NCBI GenBank assembly: GCA_029891385.1
Contig: JAIWQS010000215.1
Location: forward strand, 186,001 to 250,000
Reading direction: 5' to 3'
DNA from: Erythroxylum novogranatense
Taxonomy: Eukaryota; Streptophyta; Magnoliopsida; Malpighiales; Erythroxylaceae
DNA length: 64,000 nt
Shown: positions 46,501 to 57,693 of the stretch, in pieces
Layout: the number at the start of each line of letters is the position of its first letter
Numbering within the stretch: the first letter of the stretch is position 1
Translations under genes and position numbers: made by a program
The notes under the pieces: model-generated
Seen by the model: the letters and a program-made list of their open reading frames with translations, nothing else
Databases searched by the model: none
What the model was told of the DNA's origin: nothing

Positions 46501-46870
46501 TCTCAGAACACTAAGGAACGAGATCATCCGGGTTGGTACTGCCTGACTATCTCCTCTGAACACTACTCTAGGCTGACCAGGAGACTCTAAAATAACCTCC
46601 TTGGTATAGCAGTCCATGATAGCCCTAGGCGATAAGCGATCCATCCCGTAATCACATTGATCTCTCTCAGAGGCAACACTATAAGGTCCGCCTCAACACT
46701 GCTGATCAATCTGGATCGAGCATCCCTGCAGACCTCTCCCAATCTGAGAGTACTACCTAGAGGTGTACTCGGCTCTAGCCCATACACTAACATCTCCCTA
46801 TCCCATGCAATCTACATGCCATATGAGGTGCAATAAAAGAATGTGGATCCGGGATCCAAAGAAAGCAAAT
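46501..46870 (-). pseudogene. Protease of element B
   Basis: Minus-strand D-P-G-S-T is encoded near 46845-46862. ADLIVLPLREINVITG, the second half, lies at 46640-46690. Two frames are needed; the sequence between is shortened. Confidence 0.7.
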
Positions 46871-47901
46871 GCCTCAATATCGAAATGAGAAGCATACCAA
46901 ATTCAATATCGGGGAATCTGGGCCTCTGTCTCGTCATGGCATAGAATATGGCCTGGGACTGTGGTCGGCTGCCCCGACCCTTAGTCCTCACAAAGATCCT
47001 CGGCTCTACCTCGGCCTCTACCTCGGCCCCTCGTCCGGATCACACCACTCTACTCTGCAGACAAGAAGATTACTCCCCGGCCGGCTCACTACCAACAGAT
47101 CGAGCTCCCAATGTAGCTGGGCAATCCCGAATCTGATGATCCATGGAGCCGCATTTAAGACAAGCTCCAGTCAACCGCCAACACTCCCCACTGTGCCTCT
47201 TCTCGCAGTGCTCACAAAATGGGAGAATCTGCCCAAAACCTCTTCCACTGCCACTGCCACTGTCGGTCTGTACAAATCTCCCTCTCTGTCCAAATCCAGA
47301 CTATCTAGATCCTCCTGATGATCGGAAACTCCTACTCTGGCGCATGAAGCTCTGCCAGAGCGCCTCGACCATCACTTGGCCTCTTACCCCGGGATCCTAT
47401 CTCAGCCTGTCTCTACCTCATCAGCTGCTCCACTCTCACGGCAGCAGCCCTCAACTCAATGAATGTGCCCATGTCTGATCGGGCTAACTTGGTACGGATC
47501 TCAGTATTGAGGCCATTCTCGAACCTCCGGCACTTATCAGCCTCAGTCGGGATCATCACAGTGGCATAATCCATCAGCTCATTGAATTTCACCTCATATT
47601 CTGCCACCGACATCCGACCCTGCTTCAGTTCCAGAAACTCCTGCATCTTCATGTCAAGATAGACCTTGGGCATATAGTTGTCCCTTAAGGCCCTCAAAAA
47701 ATTAGCCCATGACGAGAAGCAAGGCCGGTGGTACTTGCACGCACGATCTTCCACCACTTGTATCTTTGGGCCTACTGAGTGACACCGCATAATCGAACCT
47801 CTCATCAGTTCGCGATCCATCTGATCGAGAACTCTCTCGTCCTCTCCGGCCATCCTCGGCCTCGGTAAGTCTCTCGCCATAGAAGTCTCACCCCTCGCCA
47901 C
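46871..47901 (-). pseudogene. gag of element B
   Basis: The frame 47413-47901 encodes the gag core (WANFLRALRDNYMPKVYLD, then EFLELKQGRMSVAEYEVKF). A CCHC knuckle, CLKCGSMDHQIRDC, is readable at about 47120-47165 with an upstream CEHCEKRHSGEC stretch. The N-terminus (47902-48060) is degraded. Open frames on the plus strand here (46869-47478) are antisense shadows. Confidence 0.85.
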
Positions 47902-48129
47902 ATGATAAATCGTATCACCTCTCCCGTCTCACGGGGACTCTAGGAGGTAACTCCTCCGATCGAGGCACCGAGGACTCTCTACTAGCTTCGACTGATCCCT
48001 GGTCAGCTGGTTGATCTATCTAATCATCGAAAACGGATGACCTATAATAAAACAAGAACTCTAATCAGTTTCTGCATTTCTCACAATAATTGAAGCCTAA
48101 GTATATACTAGTCCCAACAGATGCCAACC

Positions 48130-48146
48130 ATGCTTTGATACCACCT
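48130..48146 (-). promoter_or_regulatory. Primer-binding site of element B (initiator Met-tRNA)
   Basis: The minus strand reads TGGTATCAAAGCATGGTTGG a few bases from the LTR end. This is a common form of the Met-tRNA primer site in plant gypsy elements. Confidence 0.8.
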
Positions 48147-48148
48147 AA

Positions 48149-51132
48149 TGTAGCACCCCCTTACCATAGGATATGTGCCGGGACACCCGTGGGTCAATTC
48201 CGATACACACCCTATGATAAGGTTACGCTACGAACCATCTCTAACACTCCACATGGCATCAAAATCATAAAGTATTAATATGAAATTCACTAATTTTTGA
48301 AACCATAAATTTCTCATTTCATAACCTCAAAGCGATAAATTACACAACCGGTATTTTACATCGACATTACTCGTAAGAAAACCAAACATAAACCTAGCTA
48401 GGTCATCCCTCAAAAGTGCCGGTGACCGACCTGCGTGCCATGACTTCTCTTGCCAACTCGATCTACGGCGAGAAAAGTCTCTGGAGCTATCGACTACTCT
48501 CGGTCACGAAAATAAATTTGCAATTTTGGGTGAGTTTGCGAACTCGGTGAGGACCCATCATCGATGGTTCACCCAATTCATGCATATACGGGTATAACAG
48601 ATACACACAGTTATTTCACCAAAACACATTCGAAGTACCACATGATTACTATATCGGTCAAAGGAACCAATTCAAATGCACATGAAATGCGTATGTGGCG
48701 CTTTTCCAATTTATTACGTTATTGCGACCGGCGCCTAAAAGCTGTCCCATTAAGGCGCATTAAGCAGTGAGCCTTAGGCTCACGAATCTTTGTGGGCTCA
48801 AGGCCCGATCACGTTGAGCTTTAAGCTCTCGTTGGTCGCTCTGGTCTGGCTCAATTCTTGATCATGCAATTATGCATGAAATGCATACGTCCAAATAAAA
48901 CAAAATCAACATCATAAGCGATCCCAATTCAACATATTCACACAAGTCACTCCCAAGTAATCACATGAAAATCACATATAGCACTTCTATGTCGAATCTC
49001 CCAATCCATCGGACCTCCGGTCCGCACTGTGCATAAACAAACACAATCGTCTACCATTATTCTCCACGAGTTATAAGTGCGAATTATAAACACTTACTAA
49101 TCGCGGAACCATCTAGGTTACTCACCTAATAACCGAGCTAATGCCGGAAGTCTCGCAACGTCCGTGGGATGGCGTTCCAAGCGTGCCTCTATAACAATTA
49201 AAATAAGTACACATTACCAACTATATAGTTAGAAATATCAAATAATACACATGAGACAATTAAAACGTATACAATGCATGTTCATGGCATTCCCGGCCCT
49301 AATCCAAAATTTTCCCATCATAACAATTCCACCTAAAAAAATTAGAAACCTAACGGTACCGAAATTACTCAATTCGGGCCTCGATCGGTCAAAAAATAAA
49401 TAAAACAGTGACCACATAACTATTATCCGGACCCACGTCAATTTTCCGTCCAAAAATTCCCAATCTCTCAGAAAATGAAATTAAATATTCAATGAATCCG
49501 ATGCCTCAAGAATCAGGTCAATCGGACGTCGGACGGAAAAGTTATTCACGAAAGAAACCAAAATTCACATTAAACAATTAATATCTATATATATATAACC
49601 CTTATCTCCTTTTATTTTTTCCTGATTTCCAACCAAACTTCCAACACCTATAACTCTTTGCACACAATTCCGAAAATTATAAACCACATCTCATTGGAAA
49701 GATAATGAAACCCTCTACACGTTTCATTTAGATCATTCAAAGTAATTCCACCCCTAAGGGTGTCAAAAATCCCATGAAAGCTACTGCTCACTCAAAGTCA
49801 CTCAACACAGTACAGTATCTTAAATTCAGTAACTTTCATTCTCTTCAGTCAAAAATTACTCAATAAATATGCTCATCAATATCACAATGTTATCTAAAAC
49901 TTTCATGAATAACCAAAATCCTAATTCACTTACTAACTAGGTCAAATAATTCACCGAAGCATCTGTCTACTAAACTGTCCCAATCTGAGCAGTACATTTC
50001 CAACCAGTATATCTCCTAGCACAAATGTCAAACAAATCACTACTTTATATCCCTGAAAACATAAGATCTCAGACTTCAATTTTCATGGAGAACCCAAATT
50101 CCAATTCAACCTCTAACAATTTCAAAACTGTTATGCAAGTTTCTGCCATGATCAACAATCCATGACCTAGCTTAGGTTCAGTTTTTGTAAATTCATTACT
50201 CCCATATCTGACATCCAAAAATTACATGCCATATATCATTTTCAAGATAATTTCTTCCTATAAAACTTTTCAGAAGATCACTCATGACAATTCAATTCAC
50301 ATAAATTGTTAAAATTGATTCCAATCCGAACGCTCACAAAATCTACACTTAGGCTAGGTTTCATCAAATGACAGAAAATCAGTCAACATTCCACAATGAA
50401 CAAATCCCAATATACAGATCGAAAAATAGAAAAATCAGTGGTAATGGAAAGCTAACTTAATATGCTTCAACTTTCATGAAGACCATTTTCCCAAATTCCA
50501 TATCAATTAATTTAGAAAATCAGCAAAACACTTTGGTCATAGTTTGATTCTTCGTAATGAGACACTAAAACAGGAACTTTCCATGCAATAATTCGCCCTT
50601 CTAGAATTACAATTTAACAACACCTATTTCATAGAAAATTGTAGCCAACATCCCAAAGTTTAATTGCGCACAAACCTCACCTCATTTGCTCACCTACACA
50701 ATTAGTTATGATCAAAACATTACAATAGGTTCAACACTAAATTTTCCAGATTTCATCCTTACCTCTTCCTCTTCCATTCTATCACTTTACCTACATCAAC
50801 ATACACTCATTTACACCTCCAATTCAACCACAAAATCATTACAACATTTACTTACATGATTAAACAAGATTTGGCAGCACATACACAAGTAACTTTCCTT
50901 AGTTTTCCATTCATCTAGACTTCCAACAAGCAAGCCAAAATCAATGGAAACCATTCATTCACTCATCCATACACAAGCATACATTTACACCCATTCAAAC
51001 CTACCATTATCATCATGAATAAATGCACAAGTACTTCCCATGAATGCTTCTAACTACCAACAGAATGAAGACAAACACAATTCTTACCTTAATCAAGTTA
51101 CAAGCTCTCAATTCTTCAAGTTCACACCACTT
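48149..51132 (-). repeat. 5' LTR of element B, truncated
   Basis: It aligns with 39721-42712 and then breaks off. About 800 bp of LTR start is missing. Small differences to the left copy often replace CAG or CTG by CG. Confidence 0.88.
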
Positions 51133-51158
51133 CAATTCTTCAAGTTTTAAGCTCTCAA
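51133..51158. other. Filler DNA at the broken B/A junction
   Basis: Between the truncated B LTR and resumed A LTR lie scrambled repeats of local words (CAATTCTTCAAG and AAGCTCTCAATT, both copied from 51100-51120). This is typical of error-prone end joining with short templated copying. Confidence 0.7.
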
Positions 51159-53180
51159 TTCTCCCGGCTGCCTGCTTGAGGCTTACGAGATCCGAAAAAT
51201 GGACTCGTTATGTTTACGGTAAAACTTCAGTTTTTCGTCGTGTTTATGGAACTCTCGAGCCAAGTGTGTGCATTCCATCCTTTAATTGTGTTTATGATGC
51301 ATAATATGTGTTTGATTGATATAGAGTCTCATATTATGCCTTATGTGACGATTTTGGGTTATTGGTGTTTTATATGATAAATTGCTATTTTTCGGATTCT
51401 AAATTGTGTATTGTGTGGCTCATTACTCGATGGTTATAAACATGTTAGCTACTGAGCCGTGTTAGCTCACCCCCCATTCTCCCTCCTCAGGTGCAAATTC
51501 TAGTTGATCGCGGAACCTTGCAAGGCATCGGGCATAACTCCAAGAATACTAGAAACTTTTGTATTATGTTAGTATCTAGCTTTGGAATGGCTTTATAAGC
51601 ATATTGATCATTGAGCATCTCATATTTGTATTTCGTACTTGACTCTTGATGAATATGATGATATGTAATTAAAGCCATGCTTGAACTCTTTATGTTTTGA
51701 GAAGAGAATGAGAGCTCTAGTACTCTCTTTATCATGTGTTAGTGTTGATTTGCGAGCTGCATGTGGCCTTGAAATAGTATGTGTATGGGTATTTTAATTA
51801 TTGAATAGCTATTGAAGTTCTGCCAATTCTGGGCTGATGTGCTCATGTGGTCAGTTTTGAGTATATTGTGTTGTGCTGCAAATTCTAGGTTGTTTTAGGT
51901 TGAATAGGATCATTTAGACTTGTTGAAGGTGCTAGACGAGCTGTAGAGCTTGTTCATGAGGTGTAATGAGTTAGTTTTGAGGTTTTGATTGCAAGGTGTG
52001 ACTCGTTAGAATTATATGCAGGTGCTGTTTAAATGGCAGATTGTCAAGCAGAGATTTGAGTCCACTTTTGACCCTCATGGAGTTGGAATATAGGTCGGTG
52101 GTCTTCATGAAATTTGTAGATAATTCTTTTAACTTTCCATAGACACTAAGTTTGTTAAATTTGGAGTTCTGGGTCAAAAGTTATGGTGTTTGTATGTTCT
52201 GGTACTGTTTAGGAGGAGCTAGTCAATCGGCCTTTGAGTAAATTTTTGTTTCCCTTAGTGGCCCAGCTTGTCTTTGAGTCTTTCTTGAAAAATGTAGATT
52301 TTTCTTCTAGCTTTCCAACGCTTCCAACCGTGTCTGATTTGGAGCCTGGAGTCAAAAGTTATTAAGGTTAGAAGTCTGATAGGTCGGATCGTTGGGTAGG
52401 TCGCTAAGCCCGCTGCCGAGGGCCCAGCTCGCCGCCAAGACGCGTGAGCGACCAGCTCGACCGCTGCCGAGCGCTAGCGCTTGCCCGCACGGGAGCCCCC
52501 AGCACTCGCCCACACACGAGCGCGCAGCGCTCGGCACGCTGCAGAGCGCCCAACGCTTGCCCTTGGGCGAGCTCGCGAGTTTGGGGTCGATTTTGGCCGA
52601 CCTACCCCTCTCCCTTCTTTTGGCCATAACTATTTGTGTAGACCTCCGATTGACCCTATTTTCAAAGCGATGGATTTTTAAGAAAATTTTCTATGTTTTT
52701 ATGCCTGATTTACCAGTATTGCTTTTAAATTGAAAAGGGTGGTTTGAAACAAAGTGTGGAGGTCGGCTGATCAAGTCTGAACATACTTTACTAATTTTGA
52801 GATATCTTGAGCTATAGAGCTCCGATCGAAGCAATTCATGTTTTAAATTAAACTAGAGACATAAACCGACAAGTTTTATGAAGGAGCCGATTGGCATTTC
52901 AGCCTCTAAAGTTTTCAAATTTTGACATGAAGTAGGTAGAGGGTTAGTTTTCACTGTTTTCTTTAAGATAGTATTTTAACCATAACTCCTTCATTTCTAA
53001 TCCAAATTGAGCGTTTTCAGTGGCGTTGGAATCGTGAGATCATGAGGAACAATTTTATTAAAAATCCAATCCCAAATTTTTCTATTAAAAGTTTATCTAT
53101 TTGTGGCCAGTATGTGTTCGTTTTGGGTCCTCTATGCTTATATGGGTCTGAATGTTGGGCCTTGGAGACGGGGTCCAACA
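51159..53180 (+). repeat. 3' LTR of element A, right part
   Basis: It resumes at TTCTCCCGGCTG (compare 31885) and matches the 5' LTR to its end. It carries the acceptor (51490) and a 177-bp GC cassette (52403-52579) that replaces the 67-bp block of the 5' LTR. Confidence 0.9.
52403..52579 (+). promoter_or_regulatory. Long GC cassette in A 3' LTR
   Basis: A CpG-rich 177-bp block with inverted GCCGAGCGCT/AGCGCTCGGC words and repeated GAGCGC and GCTCGC. It shares no clear similarity with the 5' cassette. The open frames across it are composition artefacts. Confidence 0.75.
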
Positions 53181-53185
53181 ATCTC

Positions 53186-54909
53186 ACCATCATGCCCAAG
53201 CACGAGGGTGACAATGGAGAAGCAATAAGCATGATCGTGCATAATGAAGGTTCAGTGAAAGTTGACTGATGCACGGTCGTGCATAATGAAGGTTTAGTGA
53301 AAGTGGATCGATGTGAACATCCTTCACTCTTTTGGCTATAACTTCTTGTTCCGACCCCTAAATGACATGGGACTTGAACCATTGGATTTGTAACACATTG
53401 ATATTCATCTTCAAATAAAATTATATCCATATGAAATCATTTGGATGAGATTGATTGATATAATTGGGACAGAATTGATGAGGAGTTCTAGAAAATGATA
53501 ATTGGAGTAGTATCACTGAAAATGCTTCGGTATTTTAGGCATAACTTGTTATGTGGTTATCCAAATGGAATGATTCTCAATCTACATTAAAAAAGAAGAA
53601 GACATAGGGCTATAATTGTTATGAAGAAATCAAATTCCAATTCTATCTCCAGGGTTCCATAATCTAGCTTGAAATTGGGTATAGAATACTGTTATAGTTA
53701 AGGAAGGGTCCGAATTATTTGAAGTATAACTTTTGGAATATTGAACTGAATTGAATGATCTTGGTGTTATTAGAAACTTAAGGCAATAAAGAACATGTTA
53801 TTAGAAGAAATTTTCACTAAATTACCTCATTTGCATTTGTCTAATTGATCATAAAAAAAACCCGAAGGTTTGAAATTTTGGAGAATTTATAAGAAAGAAT
53901 GAGAGTTTAGATATTATATGATCATATAATGTTAGAATAACATTATAGTGAATGAATTGTTTGTATCAAAGTGCCAAATATATGTGTATAATGGAGATGA
54001 AGGGGTTCATATGATTGAATTTGTGATTCAAGAAGAGGAGTAAAGTGTGAGTAAAGTGTATCTTGTAAAAGTGAATGAGAATTTGATTTTTAATAAAGCA
54101 AATAATGCTAAAATGAAATGACAAGTAATTGAGTTACAAAATGAGAATGAGCAAAGGATATGAAGTTTGATAAAGTACCCGAGATTACCATTGAGCATGC
54201 ATTGTACATAGTCCATTTATACAATTGTGCATAAATAAATGCTTATAATTGTGCCATTATTAATGAGTGTGCAATGTGTGTCTTGCATAAATGGATTGTG
54301 TAGGTTAAGTGTCCACATTTAGGTGTTTCCAGAATTTGGAAGCAAATGCTAATCTAAAGCGTATTGTGATTAGACCTAGATGGTCTCATTTCATTGTTTA
54401 TTTTGTTTGAATTTTTATATTGATTGACTAATGAATGATTATATGAATGTGATTGATTGTGTTGATTTTCGGACAGAAGATCCGATGATGTGATGAATTG
54501 ATTGGGATAATTGAAATGTGACTTGTATGTGAATGAGATGAACTAAGTGTACATAAATTGTTGATAAATGTGTTTTGAATGAGCATTTGCGTGTAAGTAA
54601 AAATGTGATTATCAACTTAATGTTGAATGTCGGACTAAGGTCCGATGACATGGGAATGTGATTAAATGAGATCATGCAAATGTGATTGATGCATTCCATT
54701 TCATGAATACATGAAACATAATGACAGTTGTGACCAGAGTAGCCACCGATCAGAGCTTAAAGCTTAATGAGTGAAAATGAGCCTCGAGCTTAAAAGTGAT
54801 TAAGAGCGTAAGGCTTACTATGGTAAATGAGCCATGTATCTCCTAAGTAGATAAGGTACAGTTAGTAATGAGCCCGGTATCCCATAGATACGGGACAATT
54901 TAGGCACTC
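53186..54909 (+). repeat. LTR L, third segment
   Basis: It continues L after element A, beginning with a decayed cassette (CATGATCGTGCAT words, to about 53330), then the conserved module at 53330-53420 and 53520-53770, a GATTTTCGGACAGAAGATCCGA block and GAGC..GCTC words (54750-54820). It is interrupted at 54910 by N. The LTR end is off the window. Confidence 0.65.
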
Positions 54910-55897
54910 TGTTGGGCCCCGATTCTGGAACCCAACCTCGGAATCATAGATCAAAAATAAAATGGCGGAAGCGAACGAACAGGTCATAAAAAGTGAGCGA
55001 AATTCAAAGAAAACAAATCCGATCAAAAAGTGCGCGAAAACGAAAGGAAATCGAAATATCACAAAACAAAGGAAACGAAACACTTCAATATAACTGAAGG
55101 ACAAATTCCGACATCCGAAACACGTACCTTAGAAAACAAAACATTGGAAACCATACGACACACTTGGTCTAACCCTATCCGAAATGGTATAATTTTTTTT
55201 CATCATTCAAAAAAATTCAATTTTCTACTTGACCTTCTGTCCGGAATCCCAACGCAATCGATCATAATCATATACATATAAAACTTCAATAGCGAATTCA
55301 CATTCACAATCATCTCATCTCATCCATATACCATTCACATTCCATATCCATACACAAATTTATATCCCAATTCCATACGCAAATCCATAATTCATTTACA
55401 TTCCAAAATAAATGCACTACAAACTTTAATGGCATTTTCAAACCACAATACAACATCAATCTCAACATCCAAATACAAAGATACAAAAATCTCCACAATA
55501 CTCAACATATACCTAAGCTCTTATGTTTACAATAATCCAACTTAAACAAAAGTACAATCACAAACATGACGAACGAACGTCCTGTCTTTCTTTCATCCGA
55601 TCTCCTTCATGATTACTTGGAGATGGGGATGAAAGGGGGTAAGCTTTACAGCTCGTGGATAACATGTTTATAAATTGAAAAATAAGCAAAAATCATTTTT
55701 TTTCAAAACTTTTTCCATTTTATAAAAATTTCACAAATGAAAATTCATCAAATACTTATTTTTCATAATTTCTCAATTTATCAAAGAATTCATGAACAAT
55801 TCAAGAACATGAATGCATCACATTTATTAACAGAAACAAAAACATATAACACATCAAAAATAGTTTAGGTCGGTCCAAAAAACATAACGTACTACAC
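54910..55897 (-). repeat. LTR N fragment (minus strand)
   Basis: It starts TGTTGGGCCCC like G. The minus strand contains TATAAACATGTTATCCAC, matching the A LTR at about 32160-32180. It is interrupted at 55898 by O; the rest is off the window. No coding. Confidence 0.55.
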
Positions 55898-57289
55898 TGT
55901 TGGGCCCCAAATTTTCTTTTATTGATGTTTTTAGGTATGAATTATGTTGATTGTATGATTTATTGCATAGTTTTATTTTATTGGAAGTGTTAGTGGAAAA
56001 TTAAGAATAATTTGAGATTAGTATGGAATAAGTGGTAATGAAAGAGTAAAAATATATGAGGGCATTTTTGGAAGATTACTTAAGTTGGAGAGGTTAAGGC
56101 TTTACAAGGAGGGGCATTTTAGTCCTTGTGTTTCCTTTTAGGCTTAAGGAAAAAGAATTAGAAAGAAAAAGAAAAGGGAAAGTGAGAAAAGGAGAGGAGA
56201 GTGTCGTTGGTGGCTTGAGGAAGAAGAAGAGAAATAGGGTTTTGTAATCCTTGAAGATTTCGAAGGGATTGAAGCATCATCAAGTAAGTTAAGCTCTTTT
56301 CCTTCTTGTTTGGGTTGGATGAAATCCTAGAATAGCTTAGAATGTGTAGGTTTTGTTTGTGGAGAAGTTTATGGAAAAATGGTTAAATCTCTTAGGGTTG
56401 ATGATCATGTTGTGTTTGTGCTTGATTTTAAGGTTGTAATGAGCATAGAAATGAAGTATAAGACTTGATTTAGGGTTTAGATGTGTTATATTTGAAAGAT
56501 GGAAGGATTAGGGTTGAAAAATGTGAGAAAATCAAGTTTCGGGAGGATTATGGGCTCGTTCGCTGCGGCTTGCTCATGTCCTCGCCGCGGCGTGCTCCAG
56601 TTTTCTCGCCGCGACGAGCGGCCATTTTCCTGCACCGATATGCTTCAGTATTTTGAGCGTAACTTTTGATGTAGACGTCCAAATGAGGTGACTTTTAATG
56701 CGTTGTAAACTAGAGACATAGGGATACAAGTTTTGTGAATAAAGGAAATTCTGAATCAGTCTATAAGAATCTTCAATTTTGGATGGAATTTAAGCATTGA
56801 ATTTTCGTTTCAACTTTGGTTATAGTTCGAATTGTTAAAGTATGACTTTTCGATCTCTACACCAAATTGATTGGAATCTTGGTTATTTGGTTAAGGAAAT
56901 CAAGTGAGGCAAGAGGATGAAGAGGAACAACATTCCTAAGCAAGGAATTTAAGGTGGGTTCATGTTTATAATAGAGTAAATAAGTTACTCATTGTTTTGT
57001 CTAAATCAAGAAAGATTTAATGCTTTTAATTGCATCATCAATGTTGCCTTATGTGCTATTGTGAATTGATTATATGGTTGCTATATGATTTGCATTCATG
57101 ATTAATGAAAAGGTTTCAAAAAGGGTTTTCTCTTTTCAAGAATACATACTTATGAAATCATGTTTTCCAAAATGTATGAAAAGTAAGTTTACAAGCAAGA
57201 GCCAGTTTGGCAATCAAGTTTACAAGACTTTGAATCATGCATATTATGTAGGTTTGTGGTAGTCCCTCAAGAACCGTCACGTGCACATT
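55898..57289 (+). repeat. LTR O, first part (plus strand)
   Basis: It starts TGTTGGGCCCC. It has a TATA-like AATATATGAGGGC (56051), GA-rich leader, donor CAA|GTAAGTT (56284), GC cassette (56556-56632) and conserved module (56640-56760). It is the same family as solo LTR G. Element E interrupts it next to CACGTGCACATT. Confidence 0.75.
56556..56632 (+). promoter_or_regulatory. GC cassette in LTR O
   Basis: It includes the perfect palindrome CGCCGCGGCG (56583-56592) and CGCCGCGACGAGCGG. The module GAGCGTAACTTTTGATG follows at once. Confidence 0.75.
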
Positions 57290-57693
57290 TGTAACGTCCC
57301 ACTCTCGCAAGACCCGAACCCGATATCGATGGTGATATCCGAGACCGTGCCTCACAAGGGTGGCACGCTAGAGCAGTCAAAATAGTTCAAAAACTCGGTA
57401 ATGCATTTTTATTTTTGAAAACAATTGAGTGCGCGCAAATCAGAAAACAAGTTGGGCCCACGACACTAATATATTTCAATCAAAACACTGTTTCAGAAAT
57501 CAATTTACAATTATAACAATATCCAATTGGGGCCCTAAAACAAGACAGTACTATTCTGCGGAGTTTACAGAGTTACAAGTTTACAATAATACCGAATAAC
57601 TCAAATGCAGATGTGAAACTGATTCCGACCTCAAACTCTAACTCTCTTGCAGTAATCATACTCCCATTGGTCTAAAGGGGTACTCTTCAATCC

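Larger units (their letters stand above)
39721..51132 (-). mobile_element. Element B: chromovirus (Tekay/Del-like), minus strand, with truncated 5' LTR
   Basis: Left LTR (its 3' LTR) 39721-43512, internal 43513-48148, right LTR (its 5' LTR) from 48149. The right LTR stops at about 51132, lacking the last 800 bp, which include the LTR start and presumed promoter. No target duplication remains on the right. The gag-pol is on the minus strand and broken. D is a solo LTR of the same family. Confidence 0.9.
30777..53180 (+). mobile_element. Element A: chromovirus (Tekay/Del-like Ty3/gypsy), dead, with element B nested in its 3' LTR
   Basis: Bounded by TGTTGGGCCCC and GGGTCCAACA with the perfect duplication ATCTC (30772-30776 and 53181-53185). 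Order: 5' LTR, Met-tRNA primer site, gag, protease, reverse transcriptase, RNase H, integrase with C-terminal chromodomain, purine tract, 3' LTR. Without B it is about 11 kb. Many frameshifts and stops make it non-autonomous now. The chromodomain and gag start (MPPRRRTRG) fit the Tekay/Del clade. Confidence 0.92.

Noticed and set aside
46869..47478. Plus-strand open frames up to 149 codons.
   Set aside because: They are antisense to the gag of element B, which has recognisable gag and zinc-knuckle words on the minus strand.
52352..52733. Open frames of 60-113 codons on both strands and a possible CpG-island promoter.
   Set aside because: They cross the cassette of the A 3' LTR; flanks are LTR sequence and no gene follows.
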